Below, piece after piece: positions 7,653-15,930 of a DNA stretch of 56,259 nucleotides. Origin of the DNA: an uncultured Chlamydiae bacterium (GTDB lineage: Bacteria > Chlamydiota > Chlamydiia > Chlamydiales > 2-12-FULL-49-11); assembly GCA_937996705.1 (NCBI GenBank), contig CALKUQ010000051.1:1-56259 (forward strand), read 5' to 3'. A program made the translations under genes and the position numbers. Under the pieces are notes generated by a model that ran no database searches, was not told the DNA's origin, and saw only the letters and a list, made by a program, of their open reading frames with translations. The stretch's first letter is position 1. Each line of letters opens with the position of its first letter.

Positions 7653-8888
7653 CTATAGACCCGCTCTTGCTAAAATAGGGATCGCTTCACTATTTTTAAA
7701 TTTGGTTGCAACATCCAAAGCAGTTCCTGAAGTTGCCCCTCTTGCACGAATATCAATACCAAGAATTCCACTATTTTCTACTAAAAACTCTAACAATGGT
7801 AAAGTCTCTTTTCTTTGGGAGGCCTGTCTAAAGAGCAAATTCAAATCTCGCTCTTCAAGCGATCGCAATAATGGAGGGAATGCAGAAAATTCTTCTTTAA
7901 GCATTTTAATTAATACTTGGATTCTATCTGAATAAAGCTCCAAGCCCATTGTTAACTCCTCTCTGCTTACAAACATTGCTCTAAAGACCTCTTGACCAGA
8001 GATAATTTCCTCCACCATTTTTCCTACCGAATTTCCATCAAAGATACACATATTTTTCGGATAAAAAAGAGGCAAACCTTCCTCATGTAAGAGAGCATTT
8101 GCTAAAATATAGATACATCGCCCATTTCCATCAAAATACAAATGCAATTGCATCAAATCTCTCATTAAGATCGCTATATTTCTTATCTTATCAATGTCTG
8201 AGATTGCCTCGCCTCTATTTAGAAAATAGTTGTCGATGGCAGCAATTGCCTCTATTTCCCTCTCTTCCTTGGATGAAGGATGCAAAATCACTATTCGATC
8301 AATCTCCAGACACTCAGTCTCTTTTTCATATAACTCAAGATACTTCTGTCGAATTTCCTTTAATTTTTCCTCATCGATTGATGAATACAATTCAGTAGTC
8401 ACACCCTCCTGATGAATACAAAACGTATCTCTACGGAGTATATAACGAGCTGTATCGGCGTCCAATAAGCAATGGAGCTCAAAATTCTTCTTCAACACAC
8501 AGATCTTATGAATTAGATCCGAAATCCCTTCAGCATCCGAGCATAGATTTTTCGATAATGAAAAATAATTAAAGGGGCAAGACCTCCCTTTTAGATATTG
8601 AAATAGAGTTTTTTCGGGATTAAAAAATTTCTTTTCAGGGAGATGACTTAACGCACACTCTTGTATTCTATCCAAAAATCGTAACAAATTTGAGCTATTT
8701 AAAAAGGCACCGGCAGGTGGAATCCTTATAAACTGCCATGCACGACAAAAGGCGATATCATAATTCGGTTCATTTTTTACAAAATCGGATAAATTTTTAC
8801 TAGACTTTTCAGATAGCGGACGATCGTCTATCATAAAATCTGAAACATGAGCGCGACGCCTAAACTCTGAAACATGAGCTCGATGCAT
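7653..8888 (-). CDS. Fic-domain protein with C-terminal ankyrin-like region
   Basis: 411 aa. The Fic core motif is HLYFDGNGR at residues 249-257, against the consensus HPFx(D/E)GNGR; the catalytic His, the Asp and the GNGR anion hole are kept. It follows a helical region (EREIEAIAAIDNYFLNRGE) typical of Fic folds. Fic enzymes transfer AMP or other phosphate-containing groups to target hydroxyls. The last 70 residues (LLEFLVENSGILGIDIRARGATSGTALDVA) look like ankyrin repeats. No inhibitory (S/T)xxxE(G/N) motif is obvious. The N-terminus repeats RAHVSEF/RAHVSDF. Start ATG follows AAAGGGG. Likely a host-directed effector. Confidence 0.8.
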   Translation of the reverse strand: MHRAHVSEFRRRAHVSDFMIDDRPLSEKSSKNLSDFVKNEPNYDIAFCRAWQFIRIPPAGAFLNSSNLLRFLDRIQECALSHLPEKKFFNPEKTLFQYLKGRSCPFNYFSLSKNLCSDAEGISDLIHKICVLKKNFELHCLLDADTARYILRRDTFCIHQEGVTTELYSSIDEEKLKEIRQKYLELYEKETECLEIDRIVILHPSSKEEREIEAIAAIDNYFLNRGEAISDIDKIRNIAILMRDLMQLHLYFDGNGRCIYILANALLHEEGLPLFYPKNMCIFDGNSVGKMVEEIISGQEVFRAMFVSREELTMGLELYSDRIQVLIKMLKEEFSAFPPLLRSLEERDLNLLFRQASQRKETLPLLEFLVENSGILGIDIRARGATSGTALDVATKFKNSEAIPILARAGL

Positions 8889-8991
8889 TTAGATAACCCC
8901 TTTATTTATAACAAAACATTATGCAGAAATTCAAAAATAGTAATCAAGAAAAGATTTTTTTTATTCTACTATCTATCAAGAAGAAACTAGG

Positions 8992-9009
8992 ATATACCGC
9001 TTCCAAAAT
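8992..9009 (-). repeat. Dispersed repeat core (TTTTGGAAGCGGTATAT)
   Basis: A short minus-strand copy of the TTTGGAAGCGGTATAT core, also seen at 9531-9543 and 11469-11481. Lies upstream of the Fic gene. Confidence 0.5.
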
Positions 9010-9148
9010 TCGTTGTGTATTAGACAGCTTCCGAAACTCAAATAATGTGAAATTTTAGACCATTTCAGACATAAAAAAAAGCACATCTTGCAAACAACAG
9101 AGGCAAGTTATAGTATTTTTCTCCTATCTTAAAAATTATGAGGAAAAA

Positions 9149-9424
9149 ATGACAGGAATAACAGGCCCCACAGGGGGAACAGAAGTGCTTATCTGTGCAA
9201 CAATAGGAGCAGGAGTAGTTGCAATGGCTAAAATAGCGAGAGGGTATTATAATCACTCCGCTGTAGAAGATTGGCTAATTCGCATCATACCTGGAATGCA
9301 TGGCGGCCCTGGACCAGAAGCAACAAAACTCTTTATAGCAGAATTGCTTATAAGCAGCGGCTTTGGAGCCTTAACTGGCACCTTTGCGGCAGCTCAAGTA
9401 GCCGAATCGATTTTAAGAAATTAA
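9149..9424 (+). CDS. Small Gly/Ala-rich hydrophobic protein, 91 aa
   Basis: ATG at 9149 with AGGA six bases upstream (ATGAGGAAAAAATG). It starts MTGITGPTGGTEV, followed by a hydrophobic segment (about residues 13-30) and a second one (about 62-85), with GMHGGPGPEATK between them. This may be a two-segment membrane protein or Inc-like. No family recognised. An isolated gene just upstream of OsmC. Confidence 0.65.
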   Translation: MTGITGPTGGTEVLICATIGAGVVAMAKIARGYYNHSAVEDWLIRIIPGMHGGPGPEATKLFIAELLISSGFGALTGTFAAAQVAESILRN

Positions 9425-9507
9425 AACACAATTTTTTTCAAAACTTAAAACCAGGGTTGGTGAAGCGCAACGGCTTCACCTAACTGAACTAAAACAATTT
9501 TGCTGCG

Positions 9508-9543
9508 AAAAATCTGAGTAACATTCATTTGGAAGCGGTATAT
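9508..9543 (+). repeat. Dispersed repeat, plus copy between two genes
   Basis: AATCTGAGTAACATTCATTT followed by GGAAGCGGTATAT. It matches 10069-10103 with a few changes and lies 55 bases before the OsmC start. Confidence 0.75.
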
Positions 9544-9597
9544 CTCTACTTTTTATTCCTTTTTTGGTAGGTTTATAGTAACAAGAGGTGTTTTATC

Positions 9598-10005
9598 ATG
9601 AAATCGATACAAGTAGTCTATGAGGAAAAGTTACGAACGCAGTTTGAAAACAATGGCAATCTTGTGCTAATTGATGGCCCAAAACAATTTGGAGGTCTTG
9701 AAGAACATCTCTCGCCAACAGATCTTCTAGCTGCTTCACTCGCTTCATGCACGATCACCATGTTCGGTCTTCAAGCATCAAAATTGGGCCTGGATATCAA
9801 AGGGACAAGCGCCACAGTTACAGAAAAAGAGATGACGAATGAAGCCCCCCGTCGCATTGCAAAAATCACAATCCAAATCGACTGCCCTCTCAACCCACCC
9901 CTAAAACTACGAGAGAAACTTGAAGATGCAGCACTCCACTGCGCAGTCCACCTCTCCCTTCACCCCTCTATCAAACAAACCATCCTTTTTTCGTGGGGAG
10001 AGTAA
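9598..10005 (+). CDS. OsmC/Ohr-family peroxiredoxin-like protein
   Basis: 135 aa. Characteristic features are GGLEEHLSPTDLLAASLASC, with a first Cys in the helix (about residue 51), and a second near DAALHCAVHLSLHPS (about residue 94). In OsmC/Ohr proteins this Cys pair reduces organic hydroperoxides. Length and motif order fit the YhfA-like OsmC subgroup. ATG follows AAGAGG. It probably protects the cell from peroxides; the neighbours give no operon partner. Confidence 0.88.
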   Translation: MKSIQVVYEEKLRTQFENNGNLVLIDGPKQFGGLEEHLSPTDLLAASLASCTITMFGLQASKLGLDIKGTSATVTEKEMTNEAPRRIAKITIQIDCPLNPPLKLREKLEDAALHCAVHLSLHPSIKQTILFSWGE

Positions 10006-10068
10006 ACCGATCCCTTTTTAGTTTTTTATCTTTCGATTTTTCTATCCTTGCTGATTTCTCTTTTTTTC

Positions 10069-10103
10069 AAATCTGGGTAACATTCATTTGGAACTGCTAG
10101 ATA
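10069..10103 (+). repeat. Dispersed repeat, plus copy upstream of 10182 gene
   Basis: AAATCTGGGTAACATTCATT continuing to TGGAACTGCTAGATA, about 80 bases before the next start codon. Same family as 7480-7512 (opposite strand) and 9508-9543. Confidence 0.75.
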
Positions 10104-10181
10104 TTGTTTTTATGAAAAAAATTGCATTAATTTTTTGTTTTTTCTATGCTATTTAATCATTAATTAAAACAAAGTATTTTT

Positions 10182-11378
10182 ATGACAAGTTCAGTTGACG
10201 CTTTTACAAGTTCCAGTACAAGTTTTCCTTTAACGCATGCCGACGGTGTCGATTTTAACCAACTATTTATCGAAAAAGTCAAAGAGCTTGTTGGTCCATT
10301 TTTTCTTAGGCTTAGCATGATTAAAAGAGGAGACGCTTTAGGAGCCGTTTCTCTTAAACCTTCAGGTATTTGGTATGCAAACACCTATGCACTAGCTCTA
10401 AAGAGTTTAGGAGACACCCCTATCCCTGTAAGAGATCAGATGATTCCGGCAAGCACCCTCTACAAAAGACTTTTAGATGCGGGCGCCTTTTATACAGTTA
10501 TGCCTCCAAGCTTGTTCTGGTCGACTGTTCCTCACGCCGACTCTCCAACAGGAGCTCACCCTTCGATTTTCGAAATGAAACGTGGCGTTCCTGCTGCTGC
10601 TGCATTCAGAAGTTTTCAAAGACAACTATCCTTTCTTGATTGCCGCACCATTTTGCAAGTAGCGATAAATTTAGTTTTAATCGATGTCTATGGAGAGGAT
10701 AAATTTAACGCTCTTGCAGGCAAAGTCTCTCAAATACGAATAGGCGATGATACAAGCCTCTTTAACGCCCAAAAACCTATCCGCAGTCTATTTCATAGAA
10801 CTATCGAAGAACCCCGGCCTGAGCTAGTAATTGGACAAACCTACTATATGTGGAATCATGAAACTTATGGAAAAAAACATCCGCATGGATCAGATTCTGG
10901 GCTAAATCTTGTCTATATTGGAAACAATAAAAGGGAACAACCCCTCTTTATCGGATTTGGAATCAACCCTGAAGGAGTTACTTTAGAAGAAGTTAGCAAT
11001 ATTTTACGAGCTTCCTACAACGAAGACCCTATCCACAGCAGCCTTGTCTTAAAAAAATCGCTTTCGGATACATTCGAAAAATCTTGGAGAACTTTAGTGT
11101 TTTGTGCTAATAGAAAACGATTTGAACTTCCCTTCGATGAGATAAGAGAGTATGCCTCTGGTAGAAAAGATCACCCCGAACTTTCTCAAGAAGATTTTGT
11201 AGAAACCCTCCTTCCTCAAGTAGAGGAAATCGTTACAGAAAGGGAAGCTTTAAAAACAAGAACTCTAACCCGAGCCGAATTCTTAGCAAGAGAGGATCTA
11301 TTTATTAAACCGGGAAGCGCAGCCACACAATATTTAACTGTGAATACTGTAGCTATTAGAGCTGCCTTTGAAGCTTAA
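10182..11378 (+). CDS. Transglutaminase (Tgl)-like protein, possible effector
   Basis: 398 aa. The block FLDCRTILQVAINLVLIDVYGEDKFNALAG resembles the catalytic-Cys helix region of Bacillus protein-glutamine gamma-glutamyltransferase (FECATAMVIVYYKAVLDTIGEDQFN). It is followed, as in Tgl, by an acidic loop, GQTYYMWNHETYG and GLNLVYIGNN. The candidate nucleophile is Cys154. The Glu and His of the Tgl triad are not found at the aligned places (LNLVYIG, LFIGFGI), though His226, His233 and His235 are near. So it is either a divergent enzyme or an inactive fold. Flanks of about 120 residues on each side are unknown. Followed by a hairpin. Confidence 0.5.
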   Translation: MTSSVDAFTSSSTSFPLTHADGVDFNQLFIEKVKELVGPFFLRLSMIKRGDALGAVSLKPSGIWYANTYALALKSLGDTPIPVRDQMIPASTLYKRLLDAGAFYTVMPPSLFWSTVPHADSPTGAHPSIFEMKRGVPAAAAFRSFQRQLSFLDCRTILQVAINLVLIDVYGEDKFNALAGKVSQIRIGDDTSLFNAQKPIRSLFHRTIEEPRPELVIGQTYYMWNHETYGKKHPHGSDSGLNLVYIGNNKREQPLFIGFGINPEGVTLEEVSNILRASYNEDPIHSSLVLKKSLSDTFEKSWRTLVFCANRKRFELPFDEIREYASGRKDHPELSQEDFVETLLPQVEEIVTEREALKTRTLTRAEFLAREDLFIKPGSAATQYLTVNTVAIRAAFEA

Positions 11379-11415
11379 TACATTTACCTTTCGATTTTTT
11401 ATGAACCTACGATTT

Positions 11416-11437
11416 GGGGCCTGTTGGAAAAAGGCCC
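11416..11437. repeat. Short hairpin between convergent genes
   Basis: GGGCCT (11416-11421) pairs with AGGCCC (11432-11437). It lies between the stops of the Tgl-like gene and the coiled-coil operon. There is only a weak T-run within the loop on the minus strand, so terminator activity is uncertain. Confidence 0.4.
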
Positions 11438-11456
11438 TAAAAGAGCCCATTTCGTT

Positions 11457-11483
11457 TGACATTCGTTTAGAAGCGGTATATAG
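11457..11483 (+). repeat. Dispersed repeat, partial copy
   Basis: TTGACATTCGTTTAGAAGCG followed by GTATATA, a diverged copy of the 9508-9543 element, 15 bases beyond the 3' end of the coiled-coil operon. Confidence 0.6.
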
Positions 11484-11497
11484 CCGTTCCCTAAATT

Positions 11498-11983
11498 TTA
11501 TGAGGGTCCCTCAGTAGATCCTGGAATAACACCTACTCGGACCACATGACGATGACCATTAAACCGATTTGTTAATGTGTCTAGAGCTGAAGATAATGCC
11601 ATCGAAAATGTATCTAATCGATCGGACAATTCTTTTACTCTTTGAGACATAACTACGTCTCTTGCGCTGATTGCTGTTTCTAAAACACTTACTCTCATTT
11701 CAAGAGCGCGGTTTTTTTCCTGCAAGGCTGCAACATCTTTGTCTTTCTCTGCTTTACTTGAACTTATCTTAAGACTCAAACCTGTCATTTCTGACCTTAG
11801 TTGAACTATACTCTCTTCAACTTTTTGAATCATTGCCTGAAATTTTCCTTCAAAAGCAGCTCTTGCCTCTTCAACTCGCAATCTCGATTCTGATCGAACT
11901 TCACTTGACCCAAGGTCAGCCCCTAGGGGTCTTGGAAATCTTGCGGGGGATGCTGCCCTAGTTCCAGTTGCTGTTGTACTCAT
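11498..11983 (-). CDS. Coiled-coil protein ending in HxH motif (last gene of operon)
   Basis: 161 aa. After a polar start (TGTRAASPARFPRPLGADLG) residues about 32-140 form a long heptad-rich helix (LQEKNRALEMRVSVLET). It ends FNGHRHVVRVGVIPGSTEGP, with His144-x-His146. The first gene of the operon (16934-17320) is a paralogue: LEEKNRLLEEKVKVLEG and HSHRYNPG. A coiled coil capped by HxH is known from trimeric phage fibre and spike tips, where the His residues bind metal; that role is only an inference here. ATG is preceded by a GGAGA ribosome site. Confidence 0.7.
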   Translation of the reverse strand: MSTTATGTRAASPARFPRPLGADLGSSEVRSESRLRVEEARAAFEGKFQAMIQKVEESIVQLRSEMTGLSLKISSSKAEKDKDVAALQEKNRALEMRVSVLETAISARDVVMSQRVKELSDRLDTFSMALSSALDTLTNRFNGHRHVVRVGVIPGSTEGPS

Positions 11984-12016
11984 AGTTTTCTCTCCAAATA
12001 GTTTTATTTATATTTA

Positions 12017-12457
12017 TTAAAAAGGTGGGGGTAAAATACCAAGAGCACCGCCAAAAGGAGGGTACTTCTCTTCTAAATCTGGGTCCTTGATTTTTTCAAT
12101 TCGAGCTTGTTTTTTTTTTCTTAATTGTTTCAAGTCTTCCTCAAATCGGACATTCGCAGTAAGTATAGAGTCTTTAATATCTAAAATTTGCTTAGATAAT
12201 TCACCTGCTTTAGACACCATTTCTGAAAAAGTGACTCCCCTTTTTTGATTTTTCTCATAATACTTATGAATCTCTGAAATTGCTCTTTGTGCAGCTCCCC
12301 TAATCTTAGAAATACCTGTGCATTCCATTTCAAAATCAAAGCTCGTATCCCTTATTTCTTTAAAAGAAAACTCTTCTTGTCTCCCAATAAGCCCTTCAAT
12401 AGCGTTCCAATCACTTGCCGGATCAAACAAAATTCCAAATGGTGCTTCTGTTGACAT
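12017..12457 (-). CDS. Coiled-coil operon protein, 146 aa
   Basis: Unknown family. Polar, helical protein. Residues about 60-125 (AQRAISEIHKYYEKNQKR to LKQLRKKKQARIEKIKD) are strongly charged and likely coiled coil. The tail is proline- and glycine-rich (KYPPFGGALGILPPPF). The ATG sits behind AAAGGGGGAG, three bases after the stop of the preceding gene, so it is translationally linked. No signal or membrane segment. Confidence 0.7.
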   Translation of the reverse strand: MSTEAPFGILFDPASDWNAIEGLIGRQEEFSFKEIRDTSFDFEMECTGISKIRGAAQRAISEIHKYYEKNQKRGVTFSEMVSKAGELSKQILDIKDSILTANVRFEEDLKQLRKKKQARIEKIKDPDLEEKYPPFGGALGILPPPF

Positions 12458-12460
12458 AAT

Positions 12461-12892
12461 TTACTCCCCCTTTTTTTCAATTTCTTCTTCTCGCTCTTCT
12501 TCTTTAATAGCTTCTCGAATTTTACCAGCCACATAGACCCCTATCCCTACACCTAAAAAAAGGGCACTTGTTTTAGGAACTTTGCCTAAAAACTGACCTA
12601 TTTTTTCGATTGCAAACACCCCTGTTGCCCCTCCCGCAATTTGAGTGGTTGCATCAACAACTGGTGCAATTGCTCTATTAAATACCCTTGCAGAGTGTTG
12701 ATATTCTGTATCCGCTTTGCTATGAGCCGCTATATTCCTTTCACATTGGGAAACTAGCGCCTTCACTTGACTCGAATCAAATCGACAGGAGCGAAGCTGC
12801 TCTCCTAAAACAACGCATTTTTTTTTCTGATCTTTCCCTTCAGGAAGATCCCCTAAATGGGTAAATAAAGCTGTGCCCTCTAATCTTTCCAT
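12461..12892 (-). CDS. Operon protein with C-terminal hydrophobic hairpin, 143 aa
   Basis: The start is placed at the ATG at 12892 (MERLEGTALF), where AGAGGG lies six bases upstream. A longer reading would overlap the previous gene. The N-terminal half is polar with Cys residues. Residues about 80-125 hold two short hydrophobic stretches (TQIAGGATGVFAIEKIGQFL and SALFLGVGIGVYVAGKI), then a very acidic/basic tail (REAIKEEEREEEIEKK). This suggests membrane insertion, as in Inc-like proteins. It follows the three-module gene by 13 bases. Confidence 0.65.
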   Translation of the reverse strand: MERLEGTALFTHLGDLPEGKDQKKKCVVLGEQLRSCRFDSSQVKALVSQCERNIAAHSKADTEYQHSARVFNRAIAPVVDATTQIAGGATGVFAIEKIGQFLGKVPKTSALFLGVGIGVYVAGKIREAIKEEEREEEIEKKGE

Positions 12893-12905
12893 ATCCCTCT
12901 TTCTA

Positions 12906-14807
12906 TTAAAATGCCCATGTCCCTCCAATCATAACCCCCCCTCCTCTTGCCTGAGCAATCCCATACCCTGTTGCATACGAAGCAACGGCACAAAGGGCTA
13001 TTTGAGCGATCGCTCCCCATGCGTTTTTTTCATCACGGGCGTTTCTCTCTTCAATTGCCCTTGCAGTTGCTTGGATTGAAAGGCGAAGGTCGTGAATTTC
13101 TTTTTTTAACCCCTCGCTTTCGCAAGAAAGACTTTCATACCGTCCATCAAGAGCATCATGTCGCTTTGTGAGCTCTTCGTTTCGTTTTTTCCAGGCAGCC
13201 TCTTCACTTTCTAATTCGGCTTGTAATTGATCTGCTTGCTCTTTAGCTTTTTGTATACGCCTTGCCTCTTCTTTTTTTATGCTTTCTAGATCTCCCAAGA
13301 CCTCTCCAAACATGCCTCGAACATACTCTTCAGATTCATCCTTAATATCTTGCTCAATTTTTGCTCGAATTTCTTCTTCGATTCGAGTCCTCTCTTCTTG
13401 CTCTTTTGCAAGGGTAGCGGCTCTTTCTTGTCTTTGCACACGTCTTGCATCTTCAGGAATATGACAAATCTTTCCCCTTTCTTCTAATTCTCTATACACC
13501 TCTTGAATCTCTGGCAAAGGCTGAAGTACTATTTCATATTTTTCAAGCAGAGCAACGACTCCTTCCACAATCAAATGCCGTTTCACGCTAAAAAGTGTTT
13601 CGGACCCATGATCAAAAGGAGACCTTCTAGCTCTTTCGAGAGGCATTTTAGAAAGAGCGCAAATAAGGGCTTTTCTCCCGTAAACTTGGTTGTCTGTTCC
13701 TAAATAGGTAGTCAACTCTAATGGAGAACCATAAATTGGATCGACAAGAATTGTTTGTATTTCCTTAAAATAGACATCCATTAACTCGGTAATCTCTTCT
13801 GTTTCCTGAAACGCCTCGACAAATCTACCATGCCATCTATGAATATTCTCTGTTATCGTGTCGCAAAATGGAAGCCTTAATAGGTCACCTATTACTTGGA
13901 GTTCTCTTCTTAACCGCATTCGAGCAGCATATTGAGGTCTTTCCACGCTCGCAACCATTTTTGGTGCCGGAGGCAAGGCTTTTTCATAATGGTGTAACCA
14001 TTGATACAACGCATTGGCAATCAAGTGGGGCCTCATCCCTAAATTTTCAGGGCTATCTCCAAAATAAAACCGAACTCCTATTTCTCCATACACATTTCCC
14101 TCTCGATCCAAAAAAGATCTCTCTTCCAAAGGGGAACCGGTCCGCAAGTCGCGAAATAATTCTTGCATGGTCCCTACATAGAGAGCAAAAATTTCATCTA
14201 TAGGCCCGCTGCCTTCAAGAGCAAGCTTAAACCTTCTATGCCATTCTTCGACTCGCACTGTAAAAATATCATCGAGTGGGACTTTCAATACCTCTTCAAT
14301 TTCTTCTAATTGGTCCAGTAAAATTGCCCGTTTTTTTTCGATTCCAATAGGCAATGGAGCGAGTTCTTTATATCTATCTCCAAGCAATCTAAAACCCCAT
14401 TTTTCTAAAAAGGAGGCTGCAACTTCCACTAGCCTATGACGCTGAGCATAAAAACGTGCTTTTGGTAGATCTAATGAAGAGGTTAACAATCTATCGAAGA
14501 GTTTTTTATGCCCATACATCACGCCGTCGCGTCCTAAATAAAAAAGGCTCTCTCCTTTTGGAATTTTTTCATTCAGCTCTTTGCAGAATTTTCTTAACAC
14601 CTCAGTCTTATCTTTGTTTGTCCAAACCTCAGAAAAAAATCTGTTTAGCCATTCTTGTATCTCAATAGAAAATTGATCTCCAAGGGACTGTTCGTTGATA
14701 CATGTTTGAAGGGCGATCAAATCATTTTGCAATCGCTCTTTAAGCTGGTACGTATTCACACCCAAATCTTCAAATATTTGCCCACTTGCTCCTCTAACCA
14801 CGTCCAT
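12906..14807 (-). CDS. Three U-box-like modules, coiled coil and C-terminal hydrophobic tail, 633 aa
   Basis: Three diverged repeats lie at about residues 82-155, 218-283 and 354-432. The pattern is D-x-x-x-GSPLE, then L-G-x-D-x-VYG-x-K-x-L, then (R)HLI-x6-LEKY and PLP. DPIYGSPLELTTYLGTDNQV followed by YGRKAL and SPF resembles the core of U-box/RING-like E3 ligase domains (DP(I/V)...DG.TYER.AI...SP). Residues about 450-590 are a charged coiled coil. Residues about 595-633 hold hydrophobic stretches (IAQIALCAVASYATGYGIAQ). The same module occurs in 15931-16926 and 22944-26726. E3 activity is inference. Large central gene of the operon, three bases after its neighbour. Confidence 0.7.
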   Translation of the reverse strand: MDVVRGASGQIFEDLGVNTYQLKERLQNDLIALQTCINEQSLGDQFSIEIQEWLNRFFSEVWTNKDKTEVLRKFCKELNEKIPKGESLFYLGRDGVMYGHKKLFDRLLTSSLDLPKARFYAQRHRLVEVAASFLEKWGFRLLGDRYKELAPLPIGIEKKRAILLDQLEEIEEVLKVPLDDIFTVRVEEWHRRFKLALEGSGPIDEIFALYVGTMQELFRDLRTGSPLEERSFLDREGNVYGEIGVRFYFGDSPENLGMRPHLIANALYQWLHHYEKALPPAPKMVASVERPQYAARMRLRRELQVIGDLLRLPFCDTITENIHRWHGRFVEAFQETEEITELMDVYFKEIQTILVDPIYGSPLELTTYLGTDNQVYGRKALICALSKMPLERARRSPFDHGSETLFSVKRHLIVEGVVALLEKYEIVLQPLPEIQEVYRELEERGKICHIPEDARRVQRQERAATLAKEQEERTRIEEEIRAKIEQDIKDESEEYVRGMFGEVLGDLESIKKEEARRIQKAKEQADQLQAELESEEAAWKKRNEELTKRHDALDGRYESLSCESEGLKKEIHDLRLSIQATARAIEERNARDEKNAWGAIAQIALCAVASYATGYGIAQARGGGVMIGGTWAF

Positions 14808-14810
14808 CTT

Positions 14811-15293
14811 CTACCCTTTTTTGGAAAAACCTGCAAAAAGCCTACCTCTACCACGCAACTCTTCTAAATGAATCCACCTTGGATCGCCCGTCCCTTCTAA
14901 TCCACGTCTTTCATACTCTAATCTCTGACGAAGCAGCTCTCTTTCTTTTCGACCTTCTAGAATTTCTCTACTGATTTGATTTATGAGTTTTAAGGCCTCT
15001 TCTCCACTCTCAATTAATTTTTTATGACTTTCTTTAGCAACCTCAATTCGTTTTCTAGCAGGACCCGTGATATCAACCCCCTCTTCAACTTCATCCACAA
15101 TTTTTTCTCCATCTTCCTTTCTGAATTGTGCTCGCCTCATAAGCTCTTCAAAAATCCCTTCAGTTCCTCTACTAAATCTCTCACCAGAATCTTTCACTTC
15201 TTGATCAACCATCTCTTGTACTGCTTCATCACGACTCAATCCAATCCTGCAAAGTTCGCGAAATTGAAAAAATGCACCGACTCTCTCTACCAT
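14811..15293 (-). CDS. Charged helical operon protein, 160 aa
   Basis: Unknown family. Highly charged throughout, with likely coiled coil at about residues 80-135 (RKRIEVAKESHKKLIESGEE to ILEGRKERELLRQRLEYERR). The ATG overlaps the stop of the preceding gene (TAATG), so translation is coupled. No signal peptide or membrane segment. Confidence 0.7.
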   Translation of the reverse strand: MVERVGAFFQFRELCRIGLSRDEAVQEMVDQEVKDSGERFSRGTEGIFEELMRRAQFRKEDGEKIVDEVEEGVDITGPARKRIEVAKESHKKLIESGEEALKLINQISREILEGRKERELLRQRLEYERRGLEGTGDPRWIHLEELRGRGRLFAGFSKKG

Positions 15294-15922
15294 TAAGATA
15301 CACCTTCAGACATTGCTCTTGTTAGATCTGCTACTTTCTCTTCTAATCGGGAAGCAACTTTTCCCCCTCTTTCAGCTTCTCTCAGTTGAACCGCTGAAAG
15401 ATCCTTTATCCTCTTTTCCATTTCACGAATTTCTCCCTCTCGTGTCTTGTCTATCTCTACTGCTACACCTTTCAATTTTTTAAGACTCCCTACAATTGCT
15501 TGATTTACTAGATTTGCCTCCCCGATCATTGCAACAGATGCTGCTACATAAGAGGCTTCCACACTTTTCCTTGCAGCATAGGCAATCCCACTAGCAATAT
15601 AATCCTTTTTTAATTCAGCAATTTGTTCTTTTCCAAGAAGCAGCTCTATCTCCTCTAACGAATCAAATAAATCTTCTGGCACATCTTCGCCAAAACGAAT
15701 AATAGCTGGCTCAAGCACACTAAAAAGCGTTGCAGCAAGGGTATCTATTGGCTGTAAAATTGCTTGGCCTACTAAACTCTCAACAATTTCCCTTTCCTCT
15801 TCTTCTAAATGAGGAGAAGTTTGTAGTGCGGTCAGCAAATTAGTAGCGCGCTCCTCAATTGTTTTGCCTTTGAGATGGATCACCCATGTCTCTTCTGTTT
15901 TAGTCATAATTTGCGTAACCAT
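15293..15922 (-). CDS. Helical operon protein, 209 aa
   Basis: The start is placed at the ATG at 15922 (MVTQIMTKTEETW), directly behind TAGGGGGGATT; a longer frame would run into the gene upstream. The chain is all-helical. There is an acidic N-terminal half (HLEEEEREIVESLVGQAI), a mildly hydrophobic middle (YAARKSVEASYVAASVAMIG), then a coiled-coil-like C-terminus (REGEIREMEKRIKDLSAVQL). Its stop overlaps the next start. Function unknown. Confidence 0.7.
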   Translation of the reverse strand: MVTQIMTKTEETWVIHLKGKTIEERATNLLTALQTSPHLEEEEREIVESLVGQAILQPIDTLAATLFSVLEPAIIRFGEDVPEDLFDSLEEIELLLGKEQIAELKKDYIASGIAYAARKSVEASYVAASVAMIGEANLVNQAIVGSLKKLKGVAVEIDKTREGEIREMEKRIKDLSAVQLREAERGGKVASRLEEKVADLTRAMSEGVS

Positions 15923-15930
15923 AATCCCCC

